A stretch of DNA of 64,000 bases from Rhabdophis nuchalis (GCA_039707465.1 CM077658.1:19269732-19333731), one strand, 5' to 3'. Shown: positions 11,145 to 24,080, counted from the stretch's first letter. Numbers and translations: made by a program. Notes: generated by a model not told the origin, from the sequence alone.

Positions 11145-11705
11145 CCTTCCTCCCTCCTCTCCTTCGTTCCTCCCTCCCTCCCATCCTGTCTCCCTTCCTT
11201 TCCTTCTTTTCTTCCACCCTCCTGTCCTTTGTCTCCTTCCTTCCTTCCTTATCTTCCTTTCCCCCCCCTCCCTCCTTCCCATCCTCTCCTTCCTTATTCC
11301 TCCCTCCTTTTTTCCTCCCTTCTTCCCTACCTCAACTTCCTACATCCCTCCTTTTCCTTCCTTCCTTCCTCCTTTCCTTCTTCCCTCTCTCCTTTCTTTC
11401 CTTCCTTCCTTATTCCGTCCCTCTACAATGTCCTTCCCTCTTTTCCTTCCTTTCTTACTTCCTCCTCTTTCCTTCCTTCTTCCCTCCCTCTCTCAACTTC
11501 CTTCCCATCTCCTCCCTCCCTCCCTCCTATCCTTCCTTTCCTTTGTTCCTCCCTCCCTCCTGTCCTTTGTCTCCTTCTTTCCTTTCCTCCCTCTCTTCCT
11601 CTTTCCATCCCTCCCTCTTTTTCCTTCCTTCTTTCCCATCTTCCTTCCTTTTCTCCTCCCTCCCTCCTTTTCCTCCCCTTCCCCTCCCCTTCCTTCTCCT
11701 TTGCT
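11145..11705. repeat. Polypyrimidine tract, about 560 bp
   Basis: Almost uninterrupted C and T on the plus strand, composed of CCTTC, CTCC, TTCCC words with no fixed period. Long Ser/Pro/Leu frames here are compositional artefacts. Confidence 0.97.
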
Positions 11706-12321
11706 TGCTCTACTCCACTATCTGAGATGTTGAGATGGTCCCAAGTGCAAGAGCTCCACTTGTCTAGCAGAGTCAGATGACTCACAGAAATGTTCCCAGG
11801 AGTCGGGAGAGTTGATGACTATCAGCAGCAAGGAGAAAACAACACACAAAAACAGAAGACACACACACACCACCCACAGCCAGCCAAGCAAAAGCTAGCC
11901 CGGTTCCCTTCAATACCTGTTCCTGCTTTATTCCGGAGCCCAAATGCTTTTAAAAGCTTTCAGGTACCGGAGTTCTCCCTGGGCTTTGTTGCCTTTATTT
12001 TATCCATTTGACAAACCCTGATTGATTTCTCCCCCCTCCATTCATCCCCCCCCCCCCCGCCTGCCCGAGGTTTAAAGGCCTTGCAGAGCTCTGTGGCTGG
12101 TTTTGTTTGCTTTCTTCTCCAAGCGCTGCCTTTTATTGATGGTGCCAGCATGAATATGCACAGCTCCAGGGAGAGAAGGCTGGTTAATTACTGCTTTGAC
12201 AAAACTAACAGAGAAAGTACAAACCATTGTTGTTCTTAGGTCAGCCAGGAATATGGAGGAGGTGCGAACACTGTGGGTGAAATCCTCAACTAGTTTACAA
12301 AACAGTGAAATTGTAGATTTC

Positions 12322-12364
12322 AACTGACAAATCTCTATCTATATATCTATCCATCTATCCATTC

Positions 12365-12446
<82 letters not shown>

Positions 12447-12544
12447 CTACTTATCCCATCCATCCATTCCTCCATTCCTCCATCCTTCCTTCCTTCCTTC
12501 CTTCCTTCCTTCCTTCCTTCCTTCCTTCCTTCCTTCCTTCCTTC

Positions 12545-12601
<57 letters not shown>

Positions 12602-12650
12602 ATCTGTCTATCTATGATCCATCCATTCATCCTGCCTGCCTGCCTGCCTA
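12322..12650. repeat. Compound (CTAT)n-(CTTC)n-(CTAT)n array
   Basis: About 19 CTAT units, imperfect CATC/CATT units, about 16 CTTC units, about 14 further CTAT units, then three CTGC units. It replaces the 5' half of the Tc1/mariner-like MITE that continues at 12690. Confidence 0.98.
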
Positions 12651-12689
12651 TTTTTAATCTACCTTTATCTACCTCTATTTTTGTTCATA

Positions 12690-12880
12690 ATGGAGCCTGA
12701 AGTGTATGCTGTTGAGTTTTGACTCATTTTACCACCTTCCTTGCCACCGTTGTTAAGTGAAACATTGCACTTGTGAAGTTGGTAACACTTTTGTCAAGTG
12801 AACCTGGCTTCCCCATTGACTTTGCTCGTCAGAAGGTTGCAAAAGGGGCTCACATGATCCCCAAAGACTGCATAAATATG
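12690..12880 (+). mobile_element. Tc1/mariner-like MITE fragment
   Basis: Words such as TTGTTAAGTGAAACATTGCA, GAACCTGGCTTCCCCATTGAC, CGTCAGAAGGTTGCAAAAGG match the element at 24662-25038. Its left terminus is lost at the tetranucleotide array and its right end is diverged. Confidence 0.75.
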
Positions 12881-13564
12881 TCTAAAAAAATCTTGCTGCA
12901 AGTTGATATCCACAAGTAAAAAGCAAGAACTGATTGAACCTTTAATTGTATCCACATTCGTCTGTCTGTCTCTCTGTTTTGAGCTGCAAGTGCTCCTATA
13001 CTGGAATTTTTGGGAGCATGACTTGCAATCAATTTTTATTTAGTCGTTGACCAGCAAACTGGGAAATTGACAGCTTAAGACACCATCCAAAGTTTGCTGC
13101 TTTCCAAGAATACAGCAATCCAGAGGAAATAGGTGTGTGAAATCAAATTATTTCCCACCATAAGATAGGTAGTCCAACAGAACCTCAAGCACAGGGCAGG
13201 TAAAGTTTCCAGCAGAATCTTTTCACCTGGTTTCAAACCCTTTTCCAGATGTTGGGAGACTCAGCTTGGGACTTTTCTAAAACTTAAAATGAACTTTCAT
13301 AACTGAGCAGCGTCGAAATTCTGCACTACCGTACAACATGTGCCTCGTGTCCTAAGCTCACATACTGGAATAAGCAATAAAACTAGTCAGGAAGCAAGAA
13401 AATTATTCGATTTTGCATCATTATCCTGGGAGAGGTACATTTGCCTTCATTCGTAAGAAAATTACGGTTCACAACTTAGGCAGCCTGATGCCTCTCAAGA
13501 GTCATGAATTAGATTTTGATTCTGCCTTTATTACTCTAGAAGTAATAAGAGGCAATGCGTTTAT

Positions 13565-13785
13565 ATAATACTCCTTCCTCATCCTACTTTTTTCCACAAC
13601 AACCCTGCGGGGTGAGTTGGGCTGAAACTGGTCCAAGGTCACCCAACTGGTTTGCAGGCCTAAAACAGGATTAGTACTCACCGTCTCCTGGTGATTGGTG
13701 CCAAAGTCAACCGATCAATTCTCATGCTTAAACTGGGACTGGAACTTTTGAGGCCAGCATCTTAACCATGATACCAAAGTGGTCC
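13565..13785 (-). repeat. MIR-like/CORE SINE, minus strand
   Basis: CAACAACCCTGCGGGGTGAG, AAGGTCACCCAACTGG, GTCTCCTGGTGATTGG and ATCTTAACCATGATACCAAAG follow the order of MIR-like SINEs in squamates. Diverged. Confidence 0.6.
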
Positions 13786-13789
13786 AAGT

Positions 13790-15180
13790 AAGTATAATTA
13801 TAACCTGTTACAATTAATAATGACCATCTATTTAAACCAACCTGTCCAGGACTTATGGAATCATGGGCCAAGAGGACGCGACGAACTTAAGTGGTTGATT
13901 TTTTTGCACAACGTTCCTGTTTAAGGCAAATTTGTTTTCCTCTCGTAAATCTATCAGCAGTTTATTTGGTGAAGCCGTTAACACATTGTCACAACACGCC
14001 AAAGTGCAACCTGCCTGTTTACCCACACACACATGCTTTCTGTCTTCCATACCTTTCTTAGCACTTGACAATTGTTTCCATACCAAAGGCTTTAGAAACT
14101 AAACACACACACATGCACACACATAGAAAACAAAGTACTGAACACAAGTTTTAAAGCCTTGTCTGGTTGCCAAACCACATTATTGCAAAACTGAAGGAGT
14201 TACTTCTCTTTTTAAAAAAAAAAAAATTTGTATCTGTGGCAACCTTAGTGACTCACTAAAACTTCATCCACAACCACACTTACAAATCAAGGCCAGAAAA
14301 ATTTATGGCATCAGAAAGAAACTCACTTAGAAAGGGCAAAACGTTAATATTTTATATGGGACAGGAATTGTTTTGCTTCTAAAGCCATTTCGTGAATATC
14401 AAGTCGTGGTGTCATGGTGAAATTGTTAATGCAAAACAGGGGACAAAAGCACCATCTTGCAACTATGTGGTAAAAGGAGAGAGATTTTTTCAAGCCATAT
14501 ATTCAATTTTTTTCTTTAAATGAACAAATATCGAAGTTAGAAAAATAGGAAAGGAAAAGCAAAACATTTTCGAAGTTGCACTTTCAGGTTTTGCAACTCC
14601 AGCGAAAGACAGCTTAAAATGAAAAGAGTTGGGGTGTATAAGAAATAAATCAGATATATAGGAAAATATCTGATTTATTTCTTTGTTGTCCGTCTGTCTC
14701 CCCCGCCCAAGAATTCTGCATTACAAAGCACCCAATTGCATGACAATCCTCAAGGAAATGAAAGCCCATATATATTTGTTTCCTTACTTTGGGGGGGCCT
14801 GCATAGGAAATCACAAAAGTTCTGCCTTTGCATTCTTCTTTCAAATGTGTTGCTTCCCTGCCCCCCCTACCCAAAGTTTCTTTTTCTGCCTTATTACCCT
14901 ACTGAAGGAAGTTAGCCCCCACTCGTCTCCTAGGAGAATGAAATGTTTTAGGAAATATTAAAAAGGCAGAATATTAGGTTCCCTGGATGAGAAAAGGAGA
15001 AACATGTTTTTAAAGACAAAGCAGCTCCCTGCCCCCTCCCTTACCTTTGTCAATGGGCCATTTAAGGCCTGAGCCAGTCCATTCTACATAACAACGGTCT
15101 GCCCCCTTCAGGCAGAGCCATTTCATTGCCCTTCATTGCACCATCCACCAGGTTTCAACCCAACTTAGCACATAGACAAC
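13790..15180. other. No gene detected
   Basis: AT-rich unique-looking sequence with short A runs and (CA)n. Frames shorter than about 95 codons have no recognisable features. Confidence 0.6.
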
Positions 15181-15270
15181 CTACAAAGCTAGCGATGACC
15201 TCTGACAGCAACCAATCAGGATACTCTTCCTCTGCCCCAGGAGGTTCAAAGCCCAGAGAGGGCATAAAAC

Positions 15271-15378
15271 CCAGGTTTTAATTTGATTGCAAGGAGACCT
15301 TCATAGACTGCTGTAATTGTCTATTGTAACTTATGTGAAGTTTTTCGCATGTAGTGAGGATGCTCAATGAACGTTTGT
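15271..15378 (+). repeat. Left arm of 108-bp inverted repeat
   Basis: Pairs with 16191-16298 in inverted orientation with 5 mismatches in 108 positions and no gap. Directly upstream are a CCAAT box (about 15212) and a TATA-like GGCATAAAA (about 15261-15269), and the arm holds CTCAATGAACG, close to a polyadenylation signal context, so the arm may be the R/U5 part of an LTR. Confidence 0.9.
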
Positions 15379-15769
15379 TCATTCTCTTCCCTTTTCACCC
15401 AGGAGCTCCAAGCCATGTGGTCCTGTCCGCCATTAAAACCATCTTTCCAAACAGCCTCCATGTTTCTTTCTCCTCTTTGGGAACTGAACCCAGATGGACA
15501 TTTCTTCCAGCGTGAAAACTTCTTTCCAATTTCTTTCAGTTATAGTTTTTGAGCTCACTTCATTGCTGGAGATCCTAGAAGGCGCAACTGTGAGTCTTGT
15601 GGTTTGTTGATAGACAGCTCTCCTCTTCCACCTCCAAGCATCCTCACATGAGAGCCCTTAATGATCATGGCCAAAACATAGTGATGAAATTGGGCCCCAA
15701 GATTCATTCAACAACCACATTGCTCAGCGAAGAAACTTCTGCTGCTGACTGGGGCCATAGATCAAGGAC

Positions 15770-16205
15770 TTCCTGGGCTCCTTAGGGCCCCAACAGGAAG
15801 CAGTTGTTGAAGCTAAGCTGCCACCAAGAGAAAGAGTTGGCAAAATAGTTGGCTCATTTCAAATTGGATCTGACCAAGAAGGAGGCTCAGCAGAAGCACC
15901 TCACTGAGGACTATCAGCAAAGGCTTTCCAAATAGGGGCAAGACCTGAGGGAGTTCAAGGCCAGGTACTGGCACCTGGAGGCTCAGCCGGCTGAGATGGT
16001 CAGCCAGTTCCAGGCCATGATGCAGTCCTACTGGACAAGGCCCTCTGGTTCTTTGCCACCAGTGGCCTTTCCCTCCAGCCTTTGCCCAAAGCCCCACACC
16101 AGAAGGCTGAAGCAGACCCCCAAGTTGGAATTTCAGCCCCCCTTCAACCTGCACAAAAAGACCCCAAAGGGGGAGACTCTCTGCACCAACACAAACGTTC
16201 ATTGA
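15770..16205 (+). pseudogene. Coiled-coil-like coding fragment inside inverted-repeat element (copy 1)
   Basis: Conceptual translation resembles a charged, Glu/Lys/Gln-rich helix followed by a Pro-rich tail, with peptides such as HLTEDYQQRLSK, EAQPAEMVSQFQAMMQ and HKKTPKGETLC. A TAG stop (about 15932) and a frame shift near 16035 interrupt it. It ends with a stop codon (TGA) at the inner edge of the right inverted repeat. A second, longer intact copy lies at 55144-55600 on the minus strand. I do not recognise the parent protein; it may be a retroelement gag-like protein or a captured host exon. Confidence 0.6.
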
Positions 16206-16298
16206 GCATCCTCACTACATGAGAAAAACTTCACATAAGTTACGATAGACAATTACAACCATCTATGAAGGTCTCCTTGCAATCAAATTAAAACCTGG
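16191..16298 (-). repeat. Right arm of 108-bp inverted repeat
   Basis: The reverse complement matches 15271-15378 at about 95 percent identity. The arm starts in the last codons of the enclosed coding fragment. No clear target-site duplication is seen outside the arms. Confidence 0.9.
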
Positions 16299-16736
16299 AC
16301 TAATGCCGCAAGACTGCAGTTTTGTCCAACATTCCCGCCTTCTTTAAAACAAGAAAATGAAAGATTGCTTTTCAAGTTTGCTGCAGAAAAACTGCACCAT
16401 TTGCAAGAGAGCATACAAAATCCCAGCGTCCTTCCAGGACGTTGCAAAGCCCAACTTCAAAGGGAAGCCCGGCCAAGATGAGCTTCAAACTTATGAAGCA
16501 TGACTTTAAGAAAAACAACAACAGCCATCAGAAAACCTTCAAACTCAACCCGTCAAAACTGCCGATAAAAAGAAGGGATTTCCAAAATCCATTTGCAATG
16601 ATCAAGCAGCAATTCTTCCTTCCAGGACATGCCATAACGGTGGTGGCCAACTTCCACAGATGTCATCTGATGGGAACAAAGAACACGAAGAAAACTGTAA
16701 AGAACAATTTTATCTGCCATTCAGTTGACTTTAGAC

Positions 16737-17201
16737 CAGTGATGGCTAACCTTTTTTCTCCTTGTATGCCAAAATCATGCGTGTGTGCCCACACTCATAT
16801 TGCAATGCCCCCTGCCCCCTGTGGATGAATGCATGACCCCCCCAGGCTCCCTTTACACACTCCACACCCCACACATGTGTGTGACCTCCCCAGGTGCTCC
16901 ACCTGCTCATGCGTGCAACTCCCCCCATACTCTATATTGAGCTAGCAGGCCTCCCTGAAGCCTCCTGGGACCAAAAACAGGGTAGGGGGGCACTGCACCA
17001 CCACCACCCTGCACTTCCACCCCCAGTGCATGCATACAAGACCCCCTGTGCATGCATGCACATCTCCCGCGTGGCAGAGGCCCAAAAATCGGCTGGTGGG
17101 AGGTGTGCGCAGATGCGGTGAAGTTTAGCTGGGTGATGGATCGCGTGCCCACAGAGGGCTCCGCATGCCACCGCATGCCTGCCATAGGTTCGTCATCACG
17201 G
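16737..17201. mobile_element. hAT-type nonautonomous element (465 bp)
   Basis: Ends CAGTGATGGCTAACC and GGTTCGTCATCACGG are inverted repeats. Flanks CTTTAGAC (16729-16736) and CTTAAGAT (17202-17209) share 6 of 8 bases. The interior is rich in CATGC/GCATG words and CA/CC tracts, and encodes no transposase. Confidence 0.75.
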
Positions 17202-17860
17202 CTTAAGATCCTTTCCCAACAAACCTCTTAAATCAAGGCATTCATCCGTAGTGCGTTTCAGGGGCTCACAATTCCATGCAATAACTTTGAACCTGCACCA
17301 ATTACTTGGGAGGAAGCTCAACTCAACTCAACGAGATTTACTTGCGAGTATAAATATCTGCAGATAAACTCTGTTCCTTTCTACGTAGACTTCAGTAAAA
17401 GGTGAAGCATGCTTCAAGTTGAATGTTCCTGCAGTTTTCTTGGCAGGAGAGCATTAAGTCATTTGTCATTACCTTCTCGTGGGATGATTTTCAATTTCCT
17501 GCCTTAGCCTCTAAGCTTTATAGCCTCTCCTCCAAGAACTCAGTAGGCCTCGTTCTTCGTAGCTTTTGGAGATCAGCCAAGGTTGGTTAGGTCCTGCCAC
17601 CAAGCTGAGCACCCGCCTTAGCTTGAAGAAATATGCAGTAGCAACAGTCATAATTTCAAAACAGTGATAAAACTCGCCTATTCTCTGTTTTAGTCCACGC
17701 GCCAATCAAAATGGTTCCCCTTTCATGCTCTGCATGGAATAGGTCTCATGGGTTGAGCATGGAACCTCCAAAACCAGCTGGGGTATGCATGGAGTTATTC
17801 GTACCTAGAACATCTCACAGGTTGCCACTGCTTAGCTATTATGGGATCAGCCAAGGTCAA

Positions 17861-18245
17861 CAGTCCCAAAGGTGCTTTTTTCAAGAGGCAACTGGACTTC
17901 CTGGTTCTTCTTTGAAGATGTTTTTCACTTCTCACCCAAAAAGCTTCTTCAGCTCTGTTAGACAACTCGTTCTCCCAAATGAAACTGATGGCAGCGCGGA
18001 AGCTAAACTAGTCGGATAACACCTCTGCTTCTCACAATCTACTTCTTCATCTTCTGGATCAAGTGATGATAGGAATGAACAAACATAATGTTCTTGATAG
18101 TCTCATACAGCCATCATCACCCCTTTCATGGTGGTCTTGGTTTATGGCAACAGTGTTGACCGTCACAATTAAGTTGTCATTCTTTTCCTCTTGAAAAAGC
18201 ACCTTGGGAACAACCATGGCCTGGATGGCCTGAGAGTCTCATCCT
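17861..18245. repeat. Penelope-like foldback (family A), degenerate
   Basis: The left arm (17861-17972, minus orientation) contains TTCAAGAGGCAACTGGACTTCC and AAGCTTCTTCAGCTCTG. The right arm (about 18186-18245) has CCTCTTGAAAAAGCACCTTGGG and CATGGCCTGGATGGCCTGAGAG in plus orientation. The layout equals that of the better preserved copy at 62803-63213. The minus-strand hammerhead-like core here has CTGAAGA and a stem II of weaker pairing followed by GAAAA. Confidence 0.65.
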
Positions 18246-18577
18246 AGACGAATGCAACAGGGAACTGTTCTCTATAAACCATCAATGGGACAGAACTATC
18301 AAAACTTTTCAGATTACTTGGACACGAACAAGGCCAGCAAAGGGAAAACCCAAAACATACTAATTGATGGTCTCACTTAGGAAAACTTTCAAAGGATCGT
18401 GTTGCTATCTGAGATTACAAAAAGAAAAGACATCCACATATGGAAATTTCCTACAGAAAATCTGGGCTTCCAAAGAGCTTTACGAGAGAATCCAGAATAA
18501 TCCTAATCCAATATTGAAGATTACAATCTTCATACTGTATATTATAAGCATTATAACAAGCATTCCAAAGGAAGATC

Positions 18578-18985
18578 CATGATGGCGAACCTATGGCATG
18601 TGTGCCAGAAGTGGCGTGCAGAGCCATCTCTTGTGGCACGCGAGCCGTTGCCCGTTGCTCTTCCAGGTTCCGATGCGCTGGCCAGCTGGTCTTCATGCAC
18701 ACGGGAGCCTTAAAACCAGAAGAGCAGCCACCCAGTGTACATGCGCCTGCTGGAAAGATGATGATCTGGCTTCCGGTGCATGCATGCGCACTGCCCAGCT
18801 GGTCTTTGCGCTCCAGAAACCAGAAGACCACCAGAAATCAGAAGATCATCTTCCCAGTGCATGCTTACACTCTGGGCAGCTGCTCTTCGGGTTTCCGGCA
18901 TGTGCATGCGCGCTGGCCACCTGGTCTCCGTGTGTGCATGCATACCAGAAACTAGAAGATTAAGTGAAAAGGTTCGCCAACACTG
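18578..18985. mobile_element. hAT-type nonautonomous element, diverged
   Basis: Starts CATGATGGCGAACCTATGGCA and ends AAAAGGTTCGCCAACACTG, inverted ends of the family at 8476-8700. The interior holds repeated TGCATGCGC and CCAGAAGACCA-type words. No convincing 8-bp duplication. Confidence 0.7.
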
Positions 18986-19493
18986 CCTTAGATGTTTTCT
19001 TTCCTTTTCTCCACAAGTTTTCCTTTGGGTGGGAAAAAAATTGGGAATGAAAAGCAACATTTCCTTCCTTGAAAATTTCTAATTTCTATAGGCAATAATT
19101 TATCCCAACCCACATCCAAGGTCCCTCCCAACTCTTGTTATTACATTCCATTTCTCACACGTGTGTCAACATGCTATAGCCATGTTGCCTTTTTCAAACA
19201 TGTCCTGGGCGTGGCATTGTCCATCCCCAGAATATCCAAAGCTTGGCCACTCAATGTTCCCTTCTCCAGCAAGAGAAGGCCCTCTCCAATGGGCAAAATA
19301 ATAATGATAAAAGAGGAGTGGCTGTGAAAAGTAGCCATCTTCCATTTTTTAAAGTAACAAACCTAATGAAGAAGGACGAAGAAGGCATGGATTTGGCACC
19401 AACAGAAGACCCTCGAGACTTGATTCGCTACTTGAAAATCTATGCTTGTTCCTCCATCGTGCCCTGCTTGCTGGAGCTGATAGGTGCTGTATT

Positions 19494-19588
19494 GGATAAC
19501 AATTTGTCTGAAGTGGTGTAGGGTTTCCTGCCTAAGCAGGGGGTTGGACTAGAAGACCTCCAAGGTCCCTTCCAACTCTGTTATTCTA
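19494..19588 (+). mobile_element. CR1 3' end fragment, plus strand
   Basis: GGATAACAATTTGTCTGAAG, TAGGGTTTCCTGCCTAAGC, GGTTGGACTAGAAGACCTCC and CTCTGTTATTCTA are the terminal CR1 words. Confidence 0.9.
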
Positions 19589-19849
19589 AAACTTTTCCAT
19601 GTCCCCCTTCCCATCTTTTTAACTGGCCCATTCACCTAAAAGGTCCCACATATTCTAGAATAAAACCATCTTCGTTAAAACAGACACACAATCCAGTTTT
19701 CATCTGTTGGAGGGGAAAAAAATGTATTTGATTACTGGCAGAAAATTACAGTCTTCCTGCTGTTAGTAAGTATTAAAGGATAAAGTAACTGGACTTATTT
19801 CTTTTCAGGCTTTCCAAGAAAGTGCATATAACAGTCCAAAGAGATTTTT

Positions 19850-21077
<1,228 letters not shown>

Positions 21078-21518
21078 CTAACTCGTTACAATCTCTTTGC
21101 TGTCCTCCACAAAGCGAGTGAGCCGGAAGCTGGTCCCGTTTTCGCTGCCTGCCATCTTCTCCAGGCCAGCTAGAGGCGCGTTAGGTTCTGAATCCTGGAA
21201 TTTCTCCAGGCTGCCGGTCAAACCGCTAAGCGGGGAGCTGCTGCCATTGCCCAGGCTCCCGGGAACGGGGGCGATCCCCCCGTTCTGGATGACTGAGATC
21301 TCGTTGGTCTTCATGGCCAAACCATTGGAGAGGGCCGCGGCGTATTGGTTCCAGAAGCTGGACGCATCGCCGTTTCCCGACCTTGCGGCCAAATCTTTTG
21401 GAAACATGTCTGGAAATTTGACGGGGTTGCCTCCGAGGAAAGTCATGGGCCCGTCCACGGAGAGCCGTCTGCCTCGCCTGGCGGGGGTGCTGTTCCACAT
21501 GTGCGTTCCCATGTGCAC
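21078..21518 (-). CDS. SALL1: SALL1 coding exon 3 (C-terminus)
   Basis: This exon encodes residues 1174-1319 and the stop codon. The acceptor is TTTCAG directly before GTGCACATGGG. The first residues VHMGTH supply the two histidines (His1175, His1179) that finish the zinc finger begun in exon 2, so intron 2 interrupts the last finger, as in other vertebrate SALL1 genes. The rest is the conserved C-terminal tail, with segments resembling [18 protein letters not shown], a region ending [18 protein letters not shown], and the terminal [11 protein letters not shown]. Total predicted length is 1319 aa. Confidence 0.97.
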   Translation of the reverse strand: MHMGTHMWNSTPARRGRRLSVDGPMTFLGGNPVKFPDMFPKDLAARSGNGDASSFWNQYAAALSNGLAMKTNEISVIQNGGIAPVPGSLGNGSSSPLSGLTGSLEKFQDSEPNAPLAGLEKMAGSENGTSFRLTRFVEDSKEIVTS

Positions 21519-21605
21519 CTGAAAGAGACATGGGTTAGCAGTGGCAGTGAGGTAGGGTCAAGGTACTCTTGAATATGGTAGCCTCTCTCTTGAGTTTCGT
21601 GGACT

Positions 21606-21768
21606 AAGCCTTAAGGTCACCAAATTTGGCAATTTGGGGACTTCAATGCTCAGAATTCCTCAGCCAGCATGGAATTCTGGGGGGCTGAAGTCCATTGGCT
21701 GAGGAATTCTGGGAAGTGATGTCCATAAGTCTTAAAGTTGCCAAGTGTGGACACCCATGGTCTTAAGC
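21606..21768. mobile_element. Foldback hAT-like MITE, diverged
   Basis: Inverted words flank a centre near 21690: AATTCCTCAGCCAGCATGG against TTGGCTGAGGAATTCTGGG, and CTTAAGGTCACCAAATTTGG against TCTTAAAGTTGCCAAGTGTGG. Same family as 24403-24566. Confidence 0.7.
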
Positions 21769-21774
21769 TAAGCA

Positions 21775-22165
21775 TAGAACATAGAACCACAGGGCTGGAA
21801 TGCACCTCAATCCAACCTCCTGCTCATTGCAGGAGGCTCATACCATCCCAAACAAATGGTTGTCCAGTCTATTTTTGAAAGCCTTTAGTGATGGAGTTCC
21901 ACAACTCCCAGGAGGCAACCTATTCCATTGATTAATTGCTCTCAGCGGCAGGAATTAGTTCCAGGTGGGATGTCTCTTTAACAAGCTTCCACCCCTTACT
22001 CCTTCTCCTACCCTGAGATGCTTTAGAGACTAAGTCAATCCTCTCTTCTCTTTGACAGTCTCTCAAGGACCGGAAGATAGCTATCCTGTCATCCTCAAGT
22101 CTTCACTTCAATGAACCAGACATATCTCTGTCCCTCAACCATTCCCCATATGGTTTAGCCTCCAA
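21775..22165 (-). mobile_element. CR1 3' end, minus strand (older subfamily)
   Basis: ACAGGGCTGGAATGCACCTC, ATCCAACCTCCTGCTCATTGC, TGGAGTTCCACAACTCCCAGG and TGGTTTAGCCTCCA are reverse-complement CR1 tail words. It differs from the other CR1 tails here, pointing to a different subfamily. Confidence 0.8.
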
Positions 22166-22317
22166 CATGGGGGAATTACTCCTCCAGATGTTGAGGATTT
22201 ACAACTCAAAGCGTTCTTCACTATTGGCTGTTCTACAGCAGCTGGAAGGGGGCAATTGAGCATCATCTGGATAACCACCTCTGGTCTAAGGTGGGAATTA
22301 CCTATCAACATCACCTG

Positions 22318-22525
22318 ACAGGGAGAACAATTAATCAGTGGAACAACTTGCCTCCAGAAGTTGTGAATGCTCCAACACTGGTTGTTTTCAAGAAGAGATT
22401 CCATAATCAATTGTCTGAAATGGAATAGGGTTTCCTGCCTGAGCAGGGGGTTGGACTAGAAGACCTCCAAGGTCCATTCCAACTCTGCTATCCTGTCTCA
22501 TTCTACTCTTATTCTATTCTTATTC
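22318..22525 (+). mobile_element. CR1 3' end, plus strand
   Basis: CAGTGGAACAACTTGCCTCC, AAGAAGAGATTCCATAATCA and GGTTGGACTAGAAGACCTCC, ending with TTCTACTCTTATTCTATTC. Head-to-head with the CR1 tail at 21775-22165. Confidence 0.9.
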
Positions 22526-22874
22526 CCGTTTGAGCAAGCTCTAGTTCAAAGCGACAGGACAATAGGATTCTTATCTGTGCTATTGACCAAGTGAGTTTCT
22601 TATCATCACAACATCTTCTTTTCCTATCCCAAGTAGATCTACAATGGATCTTAAGATACACACAGCAGAACAACTTTCCTTAAAAACAACAGCAACTTCC
22701 AAGTTTGGGATTTGGCCCATGATTGAGTAGGACTCGCCTGAATTTCAAAGGGCATTACTACCTTGAGTTAGTTTCATGTTGAAGAAAAAATGGCCTGAGA
22801 TGACTTTGAAGGGCCACTATGTGTACATGAATGAGGCCAATTTAGAAGAAGGTCAACATTTCACAATTGAAATA

Positions 22875-23113
22875 CAGGTAGTCCTCAACTTATGACCACA
22901 ATGGAGCCCAAAATGCCTCTCGTTAAGTGAGACATTTGTTAGGTGAGTTCTGCCCCATTTTATGACCTTGCTTCCCAATTAAATCTGCTTGTCAGAAGGA
23001 CACAAAAAGATGATCGCATGATCACAGCAACAGTCATAAATATGAACCAGTTGTCCAGTGTCTGAATTTTTGAATGGTCACTAAACAAACTTTTGTAAGT
23101 CGGGGACTAACAG
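22875..23113 (+). mobile_element. Tc1/mariner-like MITE, internally deleted
   Basis: The left end TA-CAGGTAGTCCTCAACTTATG matches the family end; the right end reads AAGTCGGGGACTAACAGTA. TA dinucleotides lie at both edges. Interior words match 24662-25038, with loss of the middle. Confidence 0.8.
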
Positions 23114-23114
23114 T

Positions 23115-24080
23115 ACGTCTTTATTTGCTGCTCATCTCACATGCATGGAGGCCAAAAATTCAGAGTGAAAGTAGTAACAGTTTTTAAACGACCCTGACAC
23201 TGGTACGTTTTAATTTCATTTTTCTTTTCTGGAGGAATGCTCAGCCGGGCAATAGGATGGACAGGAGAACAAAACTCCATTTAAAAGTTGCTTTACCAGC
23301 CTTTCAAATTATATGGGAGACAGTGATAAAATCTAGAACCTGAAGAGTCGTGAAAAACTTTGCCCCATCCAGATACAAATAGTAATAGGAATATTGAAGA
23401 ACTAATTTCTCATTTTGTAGAAGCTACATTTTCACAGGGACCTCTACATTTTGAATTTCTGTCTTGTGCAGCACAATTTGGGTCTAAATGGACATGCCTC
23501 TCTCTGTTTAACACCCAGGCAAGTTCAGAATTGTGAAAAACATTTTTTTTAAAATAGGGATGAAAACTGTAAGGAAGGAGTTATAAAGGAAGCCCCCAAC
23601 AGGAAAAAAAAATATGCGGAAGGATCAAAAGAAAAGGATGGAGAGGAAACCAGTCAAACCCTGGTCCATCGACCCTTACAAATATATTAATCCTTCTCCT
23701 CTCATAACTTATCTAAAAACCCCAAAACAAATCCATGTCATTTCTGCGTTATATTGTCACAAGGATAGGAAGCACATGATGGGTTCACATATAACACACA
23801 TACAATCACACGTTAAAGTAGTTTTTATTGACGTCTAGTCACTTAAGTGACAGTTAAAAGTTCTGAATGACCTAGGGGGGCAACAGGGGGTACTTATGAC
23901 CCCAGATTTGAAGTTCCAATGGTCCAAAATCCCCTTTCCCCACTCATGTGAGATCTCTCCCCCTTCAGATGTTGATCAACTGGGGTATATTTATGGCTGT
24001 TTCAGTCTCATGACGATATTTTGGGATGGTTTTTCCAAACACTGATATTTCCTTCCAGTTTTCAGCAAAAACCCCACCTG
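23115..24080. other. Intron 2 sequence without recognised feature
   Basis: AT-rich, unique-looking; no domain-bearing frame. Confidence 0.55.

Noticed and set aside
11229..11785. Ser/Pro/Leu-rich open frame of 183 codons
   Set aside because: Lies in a polypyrimidine tract; composition alone keeps the frame open.
12322..12650. Regularly spaced repeats resembling a CRISPR array
   Set aside because: Plain tetranucleotide microsatellites without unique spacers, in a vertebrate genome.
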